Shown piece by piece: positions 9,560-22,540 of a stretch of 64,000 nt of DNA. Position 1 is the first letter of the stretch; every line of letters begins with the position of its first letter. A model generated the notes under the pieces. It was not told the DNA's origin, made no database searches, and saw only the letters and a list, made by a program, of their open reading frames with translations. The DNA comes from Rheum nobile (taxonomy: Eukaryota; Streptophyta; Magnoliopsida; Caryophyllales; Polygonaceae): assembly GCA_027886185.1 (NCBI GenBank), contig WOAB01000858.1, positions 186,001 through 250,000 of the forward strand, in the 5' to 3' direction. The translations under genes were made by a program, and so were the position numbers.

Positions 9560-11590
9560 GAAATACAATTTTGCCTATGCGTTAAAAAGTAAGCCCCAAA
9601 ATATAATGTTGTTGAATCCAGCTTTGTCATGACTGGTATTTGTTCTATTTTGCACATTGTCTCAATTTCAATCCAGAGGTTTTTCTTCCTAATTCACGAC
9701 AATTCCATAGACTAATCTTCATAAAAAAACTTTTGGTTGTTTTTGCAAGATAATTGTTTCTTGGTTTAGTATAATGTTAGCACTAAATATTGTTATGATA
9801 TATGTATTTTGTTTGTGTGTATATCTATTAGACATGTATGTTTGAAGTATTCTTAGGTTACCACAAGTTACTGATCTTAATTTGTCGAGTATTAGTTTTT
9901 TATTTTTATCCTTATCGTAAAATTTGTTAATTTTGTAGTTCATGTTATATGACATATAATAATCTTTACCAGTCGCTCTATTCCTTATTTGTCTGTTTTG
10001 CGGATAATATGTAAGACCCTGATTATAAGGATTAAGCATCTGTTGTATTAAATGTTTATGAACATGCTTGTTTTTACTATTTAGAATTGTTTTAAAGTTG
10101 GGGTTAAAATGTCTGCTGGGTGTCCATTGCCGTGAATTATAGTTGCATAGTTTAAAGTCATCATACTTACAAGTGGATATGTGATAGATCGTGAATCTGT
10201 TTACATAGTTTGGTAAAGCAATATCATACCAAGAAATTTGCAGGGATAATCTGGTAAAATTAAACATAATACAGAGAAGTTTCGTGATGGTTAGAATTTT
10301 GAAAAGAAAAAAAAAATATTTATTTTAAAAAAAAATTATACGGGATTTTTTTTCCTCACTCAAAGTTTTTTTAAAAAAATTTCCCAAAATTTTCAAACTA
10401 TTTTTTGTAGTTTTTCACTTTTAAAAATATTTTTTACATAAGATTTATTATGCATAATTCTCAAAATTATTAAAAGTTATCCAAATTTACATACAATTTT
10501 TCAATAAGATATGTAATATTTTCACTATATTTATCCTTATTTGTATTAAAACTTTCAAAATATAGGATTTATGGATTTGTAAATTTTATAAATTAATTTT
10601 TTATACAAATTTGTCGAGATTACGCAGTGAAAGTAATCTGTAATGATGAAATATGTTTAGTTTGTGTAATTTTTGGTCAATTTTTAGTAGTTTGAAATTG
10701 AGATTGTTTGTGTAAAATAGATAGTAGAGTTAAAAAATACGATTTAGGATTTTGTGTAAGATAAACGGTAATATTTTACTTTTCAAGATTTTAGCCCTCA
10801 CTGAACTTTAATCTTGCGTCCACCCCTGGTGCGATTGCAGTTATATTGTGTTTGTTTCCTGTATAGACAGTCCCAAATAGAAAGGTTCAAGGTTGTATAG
10901 TTGTAGGAGTTTCCATAACCTGCGATATAGCAACCACACTTTATTGGTATAGCATATATAAAAATAACAAGTATATAAGTAGGAAATATGATTGACCGAG
11001 TATAGATTATTAGTCAGAAATGTAGAAACCAAAATATGCTGCAAGTTCCTAATTATAATTTTGGATATAGATGTGTGAATTAGATAGATATTGATATACA
11101 GTTTGATTCGAAGAAAAGTACTCCATTTGACTAACCACATACTCATCTGAGTGATTCTGATTTTGGTATTTATTCTTGAACTTGGTATTTCTTGTATAAT
11201 TGCTTGCAAATGCCTTGCTAATCATCTGAGAGAAGAGGAACAAAGTAGACAGATAACTGAGCAGAAAGACAAGGTTGTTTGTTATTGGATTATTAATTTG
11301 TTTTTCTAGTAACACTGCATACCAAAGGAAATAGAGATGCAGGTTAAACCACACAAACTAGATAGATCTTTTCATTCCATCATAACAGGAAATAGGGAAA
11401 TACACATAGATGTTCAGCATAGTGCAAAGATAACAAGAAGATAGGTTTTTTAGAACCACTACATGGTGAAGATTCAAGTAGAAATTGCCCAAGTTACTGG
11501 AATTTGAAAATAGAGTTGCAGATAGGATAGGTTGGACTTGGACTCCCAGAGTCTTGACAGATCAGGGAGTGTTGACAAAATGGAGCAATA
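9560..11590. other. AT-rich intergenic DNA
   Basis: Low-GC DNA with poly-A/T runs at 10290-10600. Long minus-strand frames at 10267-9719 and 11354-10841 have no recognisable domains and strongly AT-driven composition, and I do not call them genes. The LINE tail may extend into 11.4-11.6 kb. Confidence 0.5.
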
Positions 11591-11591
11591 T

Positions 11592-12779
11592 TCAAGGTGA
11601 ATCTTCATTAAAAACATAAACTTCAGATTTTGGGCTTTTTGTTACCCATCTGGTTGGATGTGGCGGTATCTTCATCTCCTCCAAGGACCTTTCTCTTGCT
11701 AGAACCTGAAGTAGAGCAGGCTTTGGAGTTGACATCCATAGGTTTGGGTCCAAAGGGAGATTAGCCATCAGGCCAGCATCTAGCACATCATCCTTTGGGT
11801 AGTCCAGGTTTGAGTTTAGAGCTAGCTCAATGTTCATCACAGAGGATTGCAGCATCACTGTAGGAGGCACAACAAGGATAGTAGCCTCTTCACAGGGTGG
11901 GATAGGGCAAGGAGTCATAGTCTCCACAACCATCATAGGTGAATTGGATCAGGTAATGTTGCAGCAGGAGCATAAATGACAATATCTTTGAAGTTGGGGG
12001 TGAGAATTGGAATATTTATAGAAGGATGAGGAGCAATCTCACAAGCAAGTGGATTCTGTGTTTTGGTAGATGAATTTTAGGTTGCCTTAGAGTCAAGTGA
12101 AGACTCCTCACTAGAGTAAGTGATGGAAATACCACTTTTAGCAGTAAGGTAGGGCTTGTTCCCTTGAGAAGAGGTGTTGGCAGCATTTGGATTTGCTTTC
12201 TTCTTGCTTTGGACATGTTCCCAGGATCAGAAGATGGGTTAGAGGATTCAGGTTGGGTTTTGGCATTTGTGGGTTAGTTCTTTTGAACTTAATTTAGAGT
12301 TTGGGGGGATTGTATTGTCTGAGAGGGCAAGAGTTGAAAACATGGTCAGGAGCCCTACAATTCCCACACCTTTCAGGGAAATCCTCAAACCAAAGGTAAT
12401 ATTTCTTCCATTCACCATTATCATCAGGTATTAAAACAGATGGGTCAATAGTTGAGGCAAAGTCAATGTTAATACAGAACCTAGCAAACTTGGCCCATCT
12501 CCTTCTACCAGAGTTGGGATCAATTTTCAGAAGAGACCCAACATGGTTTTCTTCAATAATGGTTTTAATTGCTTCGAAGTGGTTGTATTCCAGGCGGAGA
12601 AGTGGAATTCTAACCCACATATCTAGCTTTGTAATGGATTCAGTTTGTGGGTTGAAGCTGGTGGACCAAGGTTTGAGTAACAAAAGCTGCCCAAAGATGT
12701 TGTAAGGTCTATTTTCTCAAATTAAGCTTCGGTCCATAGGGTTGGAAAACCTGATCTCAAACCAGAGGCTATCATTAAA
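11592..12779 (-). pseudogene. LINE ORF1 C-terminal part
   Basis: Minus-strand nucleic-acid-binding ORF1 of an L1-type LINE. The run from 12770 reads SLWFEIRFSNPMDRSL..., then the DUF4283-associated segment (LDMWVRIPLLRLEYNHFEA, RRRWAKFARFCINIDFA) and a zinc knuckle FPERCGNCRAPDHVFNSCP. A Ser/Pro-rich tail lies down to 11592 in other frames. Stops and frameshifts are present. The N-terminal part lies at 28830-28544. Taking out the intervening MULE with one TSD restores the frame (EVEFND then SLWFEI). Confidence 0.8.
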
Positions 12780-12870
12780 GGCTTAATTGCAAGAATATCA
12801 GATTTTCAATAGCAACTTGCAAAAAACCCATGTTTTAAAAAGTATTACAAAAGTATCAACTTTTTGTACT
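12780..12870 (+). repeat. Left terminal inverted repeat of the MULE
   Basis: Pairs imperfectly with 28453-28543 in reverse complement. The outermost 4-5 bases differ between the ends, but the inner blocks match well. Confidence 0.85.
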
Positions 12871-13432
12871 TTTTATGGTATTTTTGCTATAGATAAGGTA
12901 TGAATTTATCTATTCTTTTCAATGAAATATCCTTAAAAGTTGACTAATATTTTCTCCAAAAAAGATAAAAGAAATCCCTAATTTCTCCTTAATCTTTCTC
13001 CCTCCCAGTGGCAGCCCCATCCCATCAACCTGCTATGGCCTCAAGCTACCCCCTAGAATTGTACTGTATTAAAATTGGCAGGCAAGTTTGCCTCAAAAAG
13101 AAAATTAATCTCCTCCTTCAACCCTTAATCCCTCCAGCGTAACTCACTCTGCCCGACAACAATCCCTGAATATTCCTGAAGAACTTCAAAGCGGCCTGAC
13201 TCTAGCATTTACTCCACGTGAGATATTTCGCACCTGACGCCCTCCATTAAAGCTTGAATGGGTAAGTAAACTCTCCTGAAAAACATTCGATTTTCCCCTC
13301 AGTATACGTGAAGTTCAAAAACCTTCTTTATTTGTAGGTACGAAAGTAGTGTATGTGAAGTTCATTAGTGGTGGATAATGGAAACAACAAGGGAAAAGGT
13401 GGTTGTATGAGGGTGATAGAACAGTGTAAGCC

Positions 13433-14283
13433 ATGTTGCTTTCCCCTGACATGGACTTGACTACACTGCGCAACAAATGGATTGAGAAGAATCCATTTGA
13501 TGAAGAGAAGTTTTTTGTGCAGATGCAATACGTTTATCAAAATAAACCAGAACTTCCATCGATCGTTATAAATGATGACGACGATCTTGATGCGTTCAAG
13601 TTCTTGAACAATTGTGGAGAAAATGCATCAGAGTGGAATATTGAGCTGTACACCAACCATTTAAAGAAGGAAGAGATTCGAAGTGAAAGGGTTGAACATC
13701 GTACTCTTCCTTCTCCAACAACTCCACCACCAACTCAGAGCCAAGACAATAAATACTTTTTCAGGTCATTTTTTCAAAAAGTCAAAGCACCCGACACTGA
13801 TGTCAGGTCAGTTGATGAAATTATTGAAGCTGACAATGAAGCAGAGTTAAGGAGATTAAAAAGGGAAGAAGTGAGGGGGAAAAACAAGAGAAAGTGTCCC
13901 ATGATACTGGAAGACATTATATCATTAATTAGTGATGATGAGGACATTGAAGCTGTTACATCAAGAAACAAAGGAAAGGAGAAAATGACTGATTATGCCA
14001 ATTGTGGAGATTCTTTGGAGGATGAAATAGGAGATGGTTTTGATTACGGGGGCTATTATCAATCAGGTGATGATGATCGTGTTAATGGTGATGATGGGTT
14101 AGGGTATGCTTCAGGTGATGATGTAAATATTGTTGGTCTTGATGATGTGTGGGAGGAAATAAATGGCAATGAGGGAATATACAACGAGGAGCAAATAGAG
14201 GAGGACCAAGAAGAAAAGATTGATGTTGATGAAGACATGCTTAGAGAGATTGAAAAGAGGTACTATCCAGTGGAGAGGGACAT
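13433..14283 (+). pseudogene. MURA transposase, N-terminal exon
   Basis: Start chosen at the first ATG of the long frame. It encodes MDLTTLRNKW..., an acidic linker with a DDDDLDAF motif, a Lys/Arg-rich patch (REEVRGKNKRKCP, possible nuclear signal) and a strongly acidic Asp/Gly stretch, typical of the long N-terminus of MuDR-type transposases. The frame appears to continue to 14518, but everything past 14283 is gypsy LTR. The true continuation is at 22541. Confidence 0.75.
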
Positions 14284-15231
14284 TGATGTGACCCTGCCTC
14301 CCATGACGGCCCAAGACGAGGAAGAAGCCATGAGCCTACGCTCACAGGGCCCAGTCACAAGTTCTAGGGCCAAAGCCATCGCCTCCGCCGTCGCATCACT
14401 AGTTTCACGCGTCGTCGCTGGCCAAGGAAGCCCAGAAACCAATCCAAGACTCGCCACCATCAGATCAACGCATTCTTTTGAAGACAACGACACTTCATCG
14501 TCATCTTCACCGTGTTAGGAGTTTCACGCGTTCTTTTAAGACACTATCTGTATTTGGTATTTCCAGCGTGTTTTAGATAGTTTCCTTTGATAGCTTTACA
14601 TAGTTTTCTTTTATAGCGTTCTAGATAGTTTCCTTTCAGTCATTCTATCTTTTAGGGTTTGTGCCTTTTGCATGCTTGCATGGGCTAACCCACGAGGTTC
14701 GACTCGGCCCATCCGACGTCTCACCTCCCCTATTTATACCCGACTTTGTTAATGTTATTTCGCACGTTCAAGTTAAAGTTCAAGGTTTCAAGTAGAGTGT
14801 TAATTCCTCCTTCCCTTGATCGGACGTCACCCATATCCCTCTCATCCCCATTCCCTCCGCCGCCGACGCTACGGCAATCGCTTGATCTTCTCAAGCAAAG
14901 TCTATCTTCGCATCCCCTTCATCCGCAGTCGACGCTATGACACCCCAAAGACTTGTCTTTTCAAGCCTTATATCCTTCACCAAATCGCTTCTGCCACCGC
15001 TAACTCTTCTCCCATCAAATCGCTTCCATCACCACCGAGTCCTTGTTGTCGCCATCGTCTTCCCAGTCGCCGACGTCAACAACTCCATTCATCGCGTTCT
15101 TCCACTCGCGATCATCCCCAGCATCGTGTTCCACAACAGAATCACAACATCGAGTGACTCCCCAACCAAGACTAGATCCAAAGGCGTCCCCTTTGACAAT
15201 TCGGCTTGTCATCGGAGGCAAGGACACATCA
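14284..15231 (+). repeat. 5' LTR of the CRM-like element
   Basis: 948 bp. It has about 50 bp (around 14908-14970) that the 3' copy lacks. A possible TATA box TATTTATACC is near 14730. Confidence 0.92.
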
Positions 15232-15233
15232 AC

Positions 15234-15247
15234 TGGTATCAGAGCCC
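15234..15247 (+). promoter_or_regulatory. Primer binding site (initiator tRNA-Met)
   Basis: TGGTATCAGAGCCC, 2 bp after the 5' LTR; the typical tRNA-Met primer site. Confidence 0.9.
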
Positions 15248-16055
15248 AGCAGTCTTGTAAGTCACGAACTCAAGTTTCAATCTTGTTCACGATTTTTTTT
15301 CTAACTCCATTCGTTTGCTTTCGCATCATCTCGCGAGAAAAGAAGAGAAAAACCATAAAAAATAAATCTTTGCTCACCTTTCGGTTTCTACAAGGTCCCA
15401 CCTTGGCCGATTTTTTTTCTTGTTCCCCAAGTTTTGGTGTGTTAGGTAATTTTGTTATCTTGCATGCTAGAATAATTTGTTTCCTTATTTCATGCGTGGA
15501 TAGAGTTTCCTTGTTTGCTAGATCTTGCTTTTTAGGTTGTTAACCGAATTTCTTAATATAAGATGTCATCAAATCTTATCTTATCTTTCCTATCTCTAAC
15601 ATCACACTTGTGATATTCTTGTTACTTAGACCTTTTTATTTTATTTCCTTTTGCAAATCCGAAAAGATGAAAAGATAAGATATCGGATATTAAAAAAAAA
15701 AGAAATCCAAAAGATATTCAAAAAAAAAAAAGTTTCCAAAGTTAGGTAAAGCCAAAATAAGGCAACGCTAACCCACTCTCGGTCTAAGCTCATCTTCTCA
15801 ACCTCTCCACCGTCTAGGTCAAGCTTCCTAGAAGGTACTTTCTTGCTAATTAGGTTGCTTTGTTTACGTTTGTTTTACGGTTTCAATTTGTTCTTGTTTG
15901 TTTGATTGCAACTTGCTTGATACACCATCTCTTGTGCAAGCCAAGCCGCCCTCATGGCAAGCCAAACAAGCCCTACCTACGTGAACATGTTGTGACTTGA
16001 CTAGTGATTTGCTTGGTTGTTGTTCTTCGTTGTCTTTTGGTTCGTTTTTACTCCC
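15248..16055 (+). other. Leader of the CRM-like element
   Basis: Noncoding leader between primer site and gag, with poly-A runs near 15690-15730 and no recognisable frame. Confidence 0.6.
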
Positions 16056-18235
16056 ATGTCTGGCCGTCTTGTTATAGGTACCATGCCGATTGGACACAGT
16101 AACGACGAATGCGACGTCGACAACACAACCCAAGAACAACCGCCGTTGGCTCTACCCCAGGACCAACGCGTTCAAGACCCCCCACAACAAGATAACATCT
16201 TGGAGTTGACGAAAGATCAAATCTTGATCCAACCTCTTCGACAAGAGGTCGCAGCATTGAGAGCTCAACAACCAGTGGTACCCACCGCGCCAACTCCAAC
16301 ACCACTGAGTGCTATGGACGCGCCGCCTCGACCTGGAACCACCGACGCGGGTCCATCCAAGACGAGAGTAGACAAAGGCAAAGGAATTATGCCATCTTCG
16401 TCTCAACATCAACCACAACTCAACATAATGCAGAGTGTCATCGAGAGTTGCCAAGGCTTTGTTCCCCAAGCGGACCGCTATATTCCCAGAGCCACAACTG
16501 TTGGCTTCGACAACGGCTCCGACTATGACCGCGACGCCGGGGACACTCAAGGTGAGTATTCTGAACCATACAACTTTGATGATCGCTATGCCTCTAGGAG
16601 AACCCAGAGACGCGTACTGGTCTCAGCGCCACGCGAAGGCCGCCCTCGCCGAGTCGAGCAAGCCGACACGACACCAAGGAGACCCAGTCGCAGGCTAAGT
16701 GGGCATACGCGACGCGATGATCAATTGATGACCCCCCCCTACCCAGCCCCAGAGCCATGATGTCCGCGATCACCTTCGACACCAGAGTGTTTGAACACCG
16801 CGTTACGGATCTGATGGCTACGCGTCGCACCCAACGTCCAAGACGACTTCGACGAATATGACGATGAAAAAATCGAGGACTCAGGTATGGTCAACCCTAA
16901 TTTTTTTCACCCCCTCTTGGAGATCCACTTGAATTGCAGGATCACCCTTCGGATTGGATACCTCCACCGCGTCTCCAGCCCCAAGGAGCACGCATTCGTG
17001 ACATTGGCGGCGAGCGCCGCGATGTTATGCAAAGGGACATTCGACGCGACAACTACGACGCCTAGTCGCGAAGACGTCAACACGATGACGCCTACGCGCC
17101 AAGGGATGAGTACGTCCGTGAAGATCGCCAACAACGCGATAGACACTAGGTTGGACGCGAAAGACCACAAGGATTGCGCGCCTTTGAGAATCCTCTCTAC
17201 GACGATGCACCAAACAACACGCTCAACCAAGCACCTGGCCAGCATCGATACCAGCGACACCAAGTCAAGGTAAAAATCGAGCATTTTCATGGCGAATACA
17301 ACCCCTCTGTTTTTCTTGAATGGGTGCAGGCTACAGAGTACACCCTTAGATATTGTCGAGTGCCACCTGAGGAGCATGTCGACGCCGCGACGCTTAACTT
17401 CCGAGGAGCCGCCCGCGTTTGGTGGCATAGATTCGAATATGACTGCATTCGTCGCCACAGGACACGAGTCACAGAATGGCATCAACTAGTCTATGTGATG
17501 ACCAGGAAATACGTGCCTCCAGACTACAGGAATCAAATGAGATTGGAGATTGCCATGGCTCGCCAAGGATCGATGACTCCACTCGAGTTCTTTTCCAAGC
17601 TTGAAGACATGTATTACAAGGCCATCATCTCCGTTGCACCATCAACTTTAAGGACCAAGTTCTTGAGTGGCTTGAACACAAATATCCGTGATCAACTAGA
17701 GATCTTGCCAATCAAGGATTTGAACACACTCACACATACGGCGATGCAAATTCATGCACAAATATCTCGCCGAAAGTCTTACACATATTCCAGTGTCCAG
17801 CAAAGGTATTCTTCTAACCCTGGTGGATTACCTTATACTAATGTTTGCCCTAGTGTCTCTACCAAAACCGCGTCTAGCCAAGCCTCTAAGGCGAAGCCCG
17901 CGACGCCGACCACCGCGCCGCGCCAGAACGCACCAAGACAGGCTCCAGTAAGAACAGATCCCGCGCGTGATCTTGAGTGTTACAAATGTGGTGGAAGAGA
18001 CCACTATAAGAAAGATTGCCCCAATGCTCGCAAGGTGTTGTTTTCCACAGCCGCCGCCGGCTACGAGTCTTGTGAAGACGAGGAGGCCACACTTGACGCG
18101 ATTGATGAAGGCACCGAAGAAGAGGACGAAGATGCTTATGACTGCAAACCCGCTTCTCTGCACGCGGGCACACCATTGAGCTTGGTGACGTGTCGTCTCC
18201 TCACAGTCAAGAAAGCCAGCTTACGCGATCAATGA
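16056..18235 (+). pseudogene. gag: Gypsy gag polyprotein
   Basis: Frame 16056-16758 encodes a Gln/Pro-rich N-terminus beginning MSGRLVIGT. A degenerate stretch with stops follows (16759-17173). The capsid domain is open from 17174: VKIEHFHGEYNP, FLEWVQATEYTL, AARVWWHRFEYD, TPLEFFSKLEDMYYKA and FLSGLNTNIRDQL are retrotransposon-gag motifs. A CCHC zinc knuckle CYKCGGRDHYKKDC lies near 17978-18020, followed by an acidic stretch. It would form the nucleocapsid shell that packages element RNA. A stop at 18233-18235 separates gag from protease. Confidence 0.88.
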
Positions 18236-21200
18236 GAGAACTTGTTCCATACAAGGGCTCTAGGTCAAACAGCTTCCTTGAGTGTCATTATTGATGGAGG
18301 ATCATGTGCAAATATTGTCAATGAGAAGGTCGTGACACACTTCAAGCTACCCACGACGCCTCATCCCTAGCCTTATGCCCTCCAATGGATATCATCTCGT
18401 CCAGGTAACACAGTATCTCGCCAATGCTTAATTTCTTTCTCCATAGGCCAATACTGTGATTCAGTTTTATGTGATGTCATTGCAATGGATGCCACCCATA
18501 TTTTGCTTGGGCGCCCATGGCAATTTGACAGGCGCGTGCTCCATGATGGCTATTTGAACACTTATGTGTTCAATTACCACGGGAAGCACGTCACTTTGCA
18601 TCCAATGTCTCCCCATGAGATCTTGCAGGACCAGGTTGAACGCGACCGCCAGAAGGCCATAGAGGCCGTGTCTCCTAGGTCAAACGAGTGTCTAGAAGCA
18701 CTACCAAGGCAGAACTCCTCCAAATCTGGCAACACTTCGTCTACTCCAGGCACTGGCAAGAAGAAATACAACGCCATTGCTGGGACACCAAGTGCCCCAT
18801 AGAATTCGAGCAGTGCCTTCCCATCAACAAAGTTCGCCGATCCGTTGCCACCACCGCGTCCTTTGCAAGGCACCTGTGAGCAACGCGTTCTTTTAGCCCG
18901 GCCCAGTGACCTCATGGCGTGTTTGACTGGGAAAACTCCATTCTTTCTGCTTGTGACAACCCCATGCATCCCTGAATCGTCGACAAACACGCCCTTACCA
19001 CCAGCGATCGCGAAGTTGCTTGCCGCGTTCACCGACGTATTCCCAGACGAGTTGCCACAAGGATTACCTCCCCTGAGAGGCATTGAGCACTAGATTGACC
19101 TTGTGCCCGGTGATTCTTTGCCCAACCGCGCTGCATATAGAGCTGGTCCAGAAGAGACTAAAGAGTTACAGCGCCAAGTCCAAGAGTTGTTGGATCGCGG
19201 GTACGTAAGGGAATCTATTTCCCCTTGCGATGTGCATGCGATCCTTGTGCCCAAGAAGGATGGCACATGGAGAATGTGTATTGACTGTAGTGCGATAAAC
19301 CAGATCACCGTCAAGTATAGGCATCCTATTCCGCGCCTCGACGATATGCTTGATGAACTTCATGGCGCAACACTCTTCTCCAAGATTGATTTGAAGAGTG
19401 GTTAACACCAGATCAGAATGAAATAATGTGATTAGTGGAATACCGCGTTCAAGACAAAGTATGGGCTCTACGAGTGTCTTGTCATGCCCTTTGGGCTCAC
19501 GAACACGCCCAGCACCTTCATGCGCGTGATGAATCACGTGTTGAGATCTTTCCTTGGCAAGTTTGTTGTTGTTTACTTCGATGACATTCTTGTGTATTCA
19601 CGGAGCCTAGAAGAGCATGTCGACCACCTTCGACTTGTGCTAGAATGCCTTCGACGCGAGCGCCTATTCGCCAATCTGGCCAAGTGCTCTTTTTGCTCTG
19701 CGTCAACCAACTTTCTGGGCTACATTGTGAGTAGTGATGGTTTACGCGTCGACAAAGAAAAGATCGCGGCCATCAAAGAGTGGCCAACGCCTACGACACT
19801 GACACAGGTGCGAAGCTTTCTAGGCCTCGCAGGATTTTATAGGCGTTTTGTTCGCGACTTTTCCTCCATTGTCGCGCCCCTACATGAGCTGACAAAGAAG
19901 GGCAACACAGTTGTGTGGCTTGAGTCCCATGCAACAGCCTTCTCGGCTTTGAAGAAGGCTTTGTGCCAAGCTCCCTTGCTCCAGCTTCCAGACTTCGACA
20001 AACACTTCGAGGTGGAGTGTGATGCCTTATACATAGGAATTGCTGGTGTGCTACACCAAGAGAAGAGGCCTATTGCATATTTCAGCGAGAAGCTCACAGG
20101 GGCTACACTGAATTACCCCACCTACGACAAAGATTTATATGCCTTAGTACGCATACTGAAGACATGGCAACATTACCTTTGGCCGTGTGAATTTGTCATC
20201 CACAGCGATCACGCCGCGTTGAGCTACTTGAAGAGCCAAGCTCACCTCAATCGATGCCATGCTCGCTAGGTGGAGTTTCTGGAGACATTTCCTTATGTCG
20301 TTGTTCATAAGAAAGGAAAAGAAAACATTGTAGCTGATGCATTATCTCGCAAGTATGTTCTCTTGACTCATGTGCAAACTAAAGTTTTAGGTTTTGCTTT
20401 GATTAAGGAATTATATGCTAGTGATCCTTTCTTTGCCCCTATTTTAGAGCATTGCCTAAGATCGCGTGAGTTTGAGACTTATTTTCTGTCTGAGGGTTAT
20501 TTATACAAGGCTAGTCGCCTTTGCATTCCTAGATCCTCCATTAGGCTCCTATTGATTGAGGAAGCACACGCGAGTCATGGACATTTTGGGATTAGGAAGA
20601 CCTTAGATGCACTTAGAGAACATTTCTTTTGGCCTAGGATGACCCATCAAGTGACTAGGTTTTGTAGAAGTTGTGTGACTTTCCAGAGAGCCAAAGCTAA
20701 GTCTAGTCCTCACAGCCTCTACACTCCTTTGCCCATGCCTAGTGCCCCCTCAGAAGATTTGTCTATGGATTTCATCACGGGTTTGCCCCTCTCTAGACGA
20801 GGTAAGGACTCTATTTTTGTGATTGTAGATAGATTTTCTAAGATGGCACATTTTATTGCTTGTAAGACAACCCATAGTGCTAGTGAGATTGCCGATCTAT
20901 TCTTTGAGCATGTGGTGCGTCTTCATGGAGTCCCACGTACCGTAGTGAGTGATAGGGATTCTAAGTTCGTTGGTCATTTTTGGAGAACTCTTTGGGGTAA
21001 GCTAGGAACCAAACTCTTATTTTTCACTAGCTACCACCCCCAGACCGATGGCCAAACAGAGGTCACGAATAGAACCCTAAGAGCCCTCCTTCGCGCGATG
21101 CTCAAAGCCAACCCTAGGTGTTGGAAGGACTTACTATCACTTGTCGAGTTTTGTTACAATAGATGCAGGCACACGGCGACCAAGCTGACCCCGTTCGAAG

Positions 21201-21886
21201 TGGTATATGGAATGAACCCCTTGACACCACTGGATCTGTCGCCGCGTCCACTACGTGACCCAGTGCATGTCTCCGCCTCCAACCGCGCTGAGCAGGTGCA
21301 GGAGCTTCATCGACAAACAAATGAGCAGCTGGAGAGGAGGGCCGTGCAGTATGCCTCGCAACACAATTCAGGCCGCCGCCGCATCGTCTTTGCCCCCAGA
21401 GACCTTGTCTGGGTGCATATGCGAAAAGAGAGGTTCCCCTCATGGCGTAAACACAAATTGGCACCACGTGGAGATGGCCCCTTCCGCGTGATAAAGGCCA
21501 TAGGGGACAATGCCTATCAACTCGAGCTCCCACCAGATTTTGGAGTCCACGCGTCCTTCAACGTCACGGACTTAACACCATATGTTGAGCCAGAGTTTGA
21601 TGATGGTGAAGCGGGGACGCTTCACAGCCAAGTGGGGGAGGGTGATGTGACCCTGCTTCCCATGACGGCCCAAGATGAGGAAGAAGCCATGAGCCTACGC
21701 TCACAGGGCCCAGTCACAATGTCTAGGTCCAAAGCCATCTCCTCCGCCGTTGCATCACTAGTTTCACGCGTCGTCGCTGGCCAAGGAAGCCTAGAAACCA
21801 ATCCAAGACTCGTCATCCTCGCCACCATCGAATCAACGCGTTCTTTTGAAGACAGCGACACTTCATCGTCATCTTCACCGCGTTAG
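18236..21886 (+). pseudogene. pol: Gypsy pol: protease, RT, RNase H, integrase
   Basis: Protease: IIDGGSCANIV (about 18281) and a HILLGRPWQ flap. Reverse transcriptase from about 19103: LVPKKDGTWRMC, then stops at 19403-19436, then MPFGLTNTPSTF and YFDDILVYS (catalytic Asp pair near 19579). RNase H: FEVECDALYIGIAG (usual Ser/Ala after Asp replaced by Leu) and HSDHAALSYL. After a stop at 20268, integrase: zinc-binding HASHGHFG...CRSCVTFQRAK, core acidic residues at MDFITGLP (20767), SDRDSKF (20951) and TDGQTEVTNR (21059). The frame runs 244 bp into the 3' LTR. The enzymes would copy and insert the element; several stops prevent this. Confidence 0.9.
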
Positions 21887-22540
21887 GAGTTTCACGCGTT
21901 CTTTTAAGACACTATCTATATTTGGTATTTCCAGCGTGTTTTAGATAGTTTTCTTTGATAGCTTTACATAGTTTCCTTTCATAGCGTTCTAGATAGTTTC
22001 CTTTCAGTCATTCTATCTTTTAGGGTTTGTGCCTTTTGCATGCTTGCATGGGCTAACCCACGAGGTTCGACTCGGCCCATCCGACGTCTCACATCCCCTA
22101 TTTATACCCGACTTTGTTAATGTTATTTCTCACGTTCAAGTTAAAGTTCAAGGTTTCAAGTAGAGTGTTAATTCCTCATTCCCTTGATCGGACGTCACCC
22201 ATATCCCTCTCATCCCCATTCCCTCCGCCGCCGATGCTACGGCAATCGCTTGATCTTCTCAAGCAAAGTCTATCTCGCATCCCCTTCAACAAATCGCTCC
22301 CGCCACCGCTAACTCTTCTCCCATCAAATCGCTTCCATCACCACCGAGTCCTTGTTGTCGCCATCGTCTTCCCAGTCGTCGACGTCAACAACTCCATTCA
22401 TCGCGTTCTTATGCTCACGATCATCCCCAGCATCGTGTTCCACTACAGAATCACAACATCGAGTGACTCCCCAACCAAGACTAGATCCAAAGGCGTCCCC
22501 TTTGACAATTCGGCTTGTCATCGGAGGCAAGGACACATCA
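21643..22540 (+). repeat. 3' LTR of the CRM-like element
   Basis: 898 bp; preceded by a purine tract AGTGGGGGAGGG at 21631-21642. It encodes the C-terminus of the pol frame up to the TAG at 21884-21886. Confidence 0.92.

Larger units (their letters stand above)
14284..22540 (+). mobile_element. CRM-like Ty3/gypsy LTR retrotransposon
   Basis: LTRs at 14284-15231 and 21643-22540, starting TGATGTGACCCTG and ending GACACATCA. Imperfect target duplication GACAT/GAGAT. The primer site is complementary to initiator tRNA-Met. Order is gag, protease, reverse transcriptase, RNase H, integrase. CRM-like assignment rests on the tRNA-Met primer site, the FNVTDLTPY end of integrase and a reading frame running into the 3' LTR with a GPVTMSRSK motif; no classical chromodomain is visible. 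Several stops make it defective. Confidence 0.9.

Noticed and set aside
9719..10267. 182-residue minus-strand open frame
   Set aside because: Very AT-rich, Asn/Ile/Lys/Tyr-biased, no recognisable motif or splice signals.
10841..11354. Overlapping hydrophobic minus-strand frames
   Set aside because: Composition-driven; no conserved domain recognised.
14284..14518. C-terminal extension of the MURA N-terminal frame
   Set aside because: This stretch is gypsy LTR; the same residues occur at the end of the pol frame in the 3' LTR.
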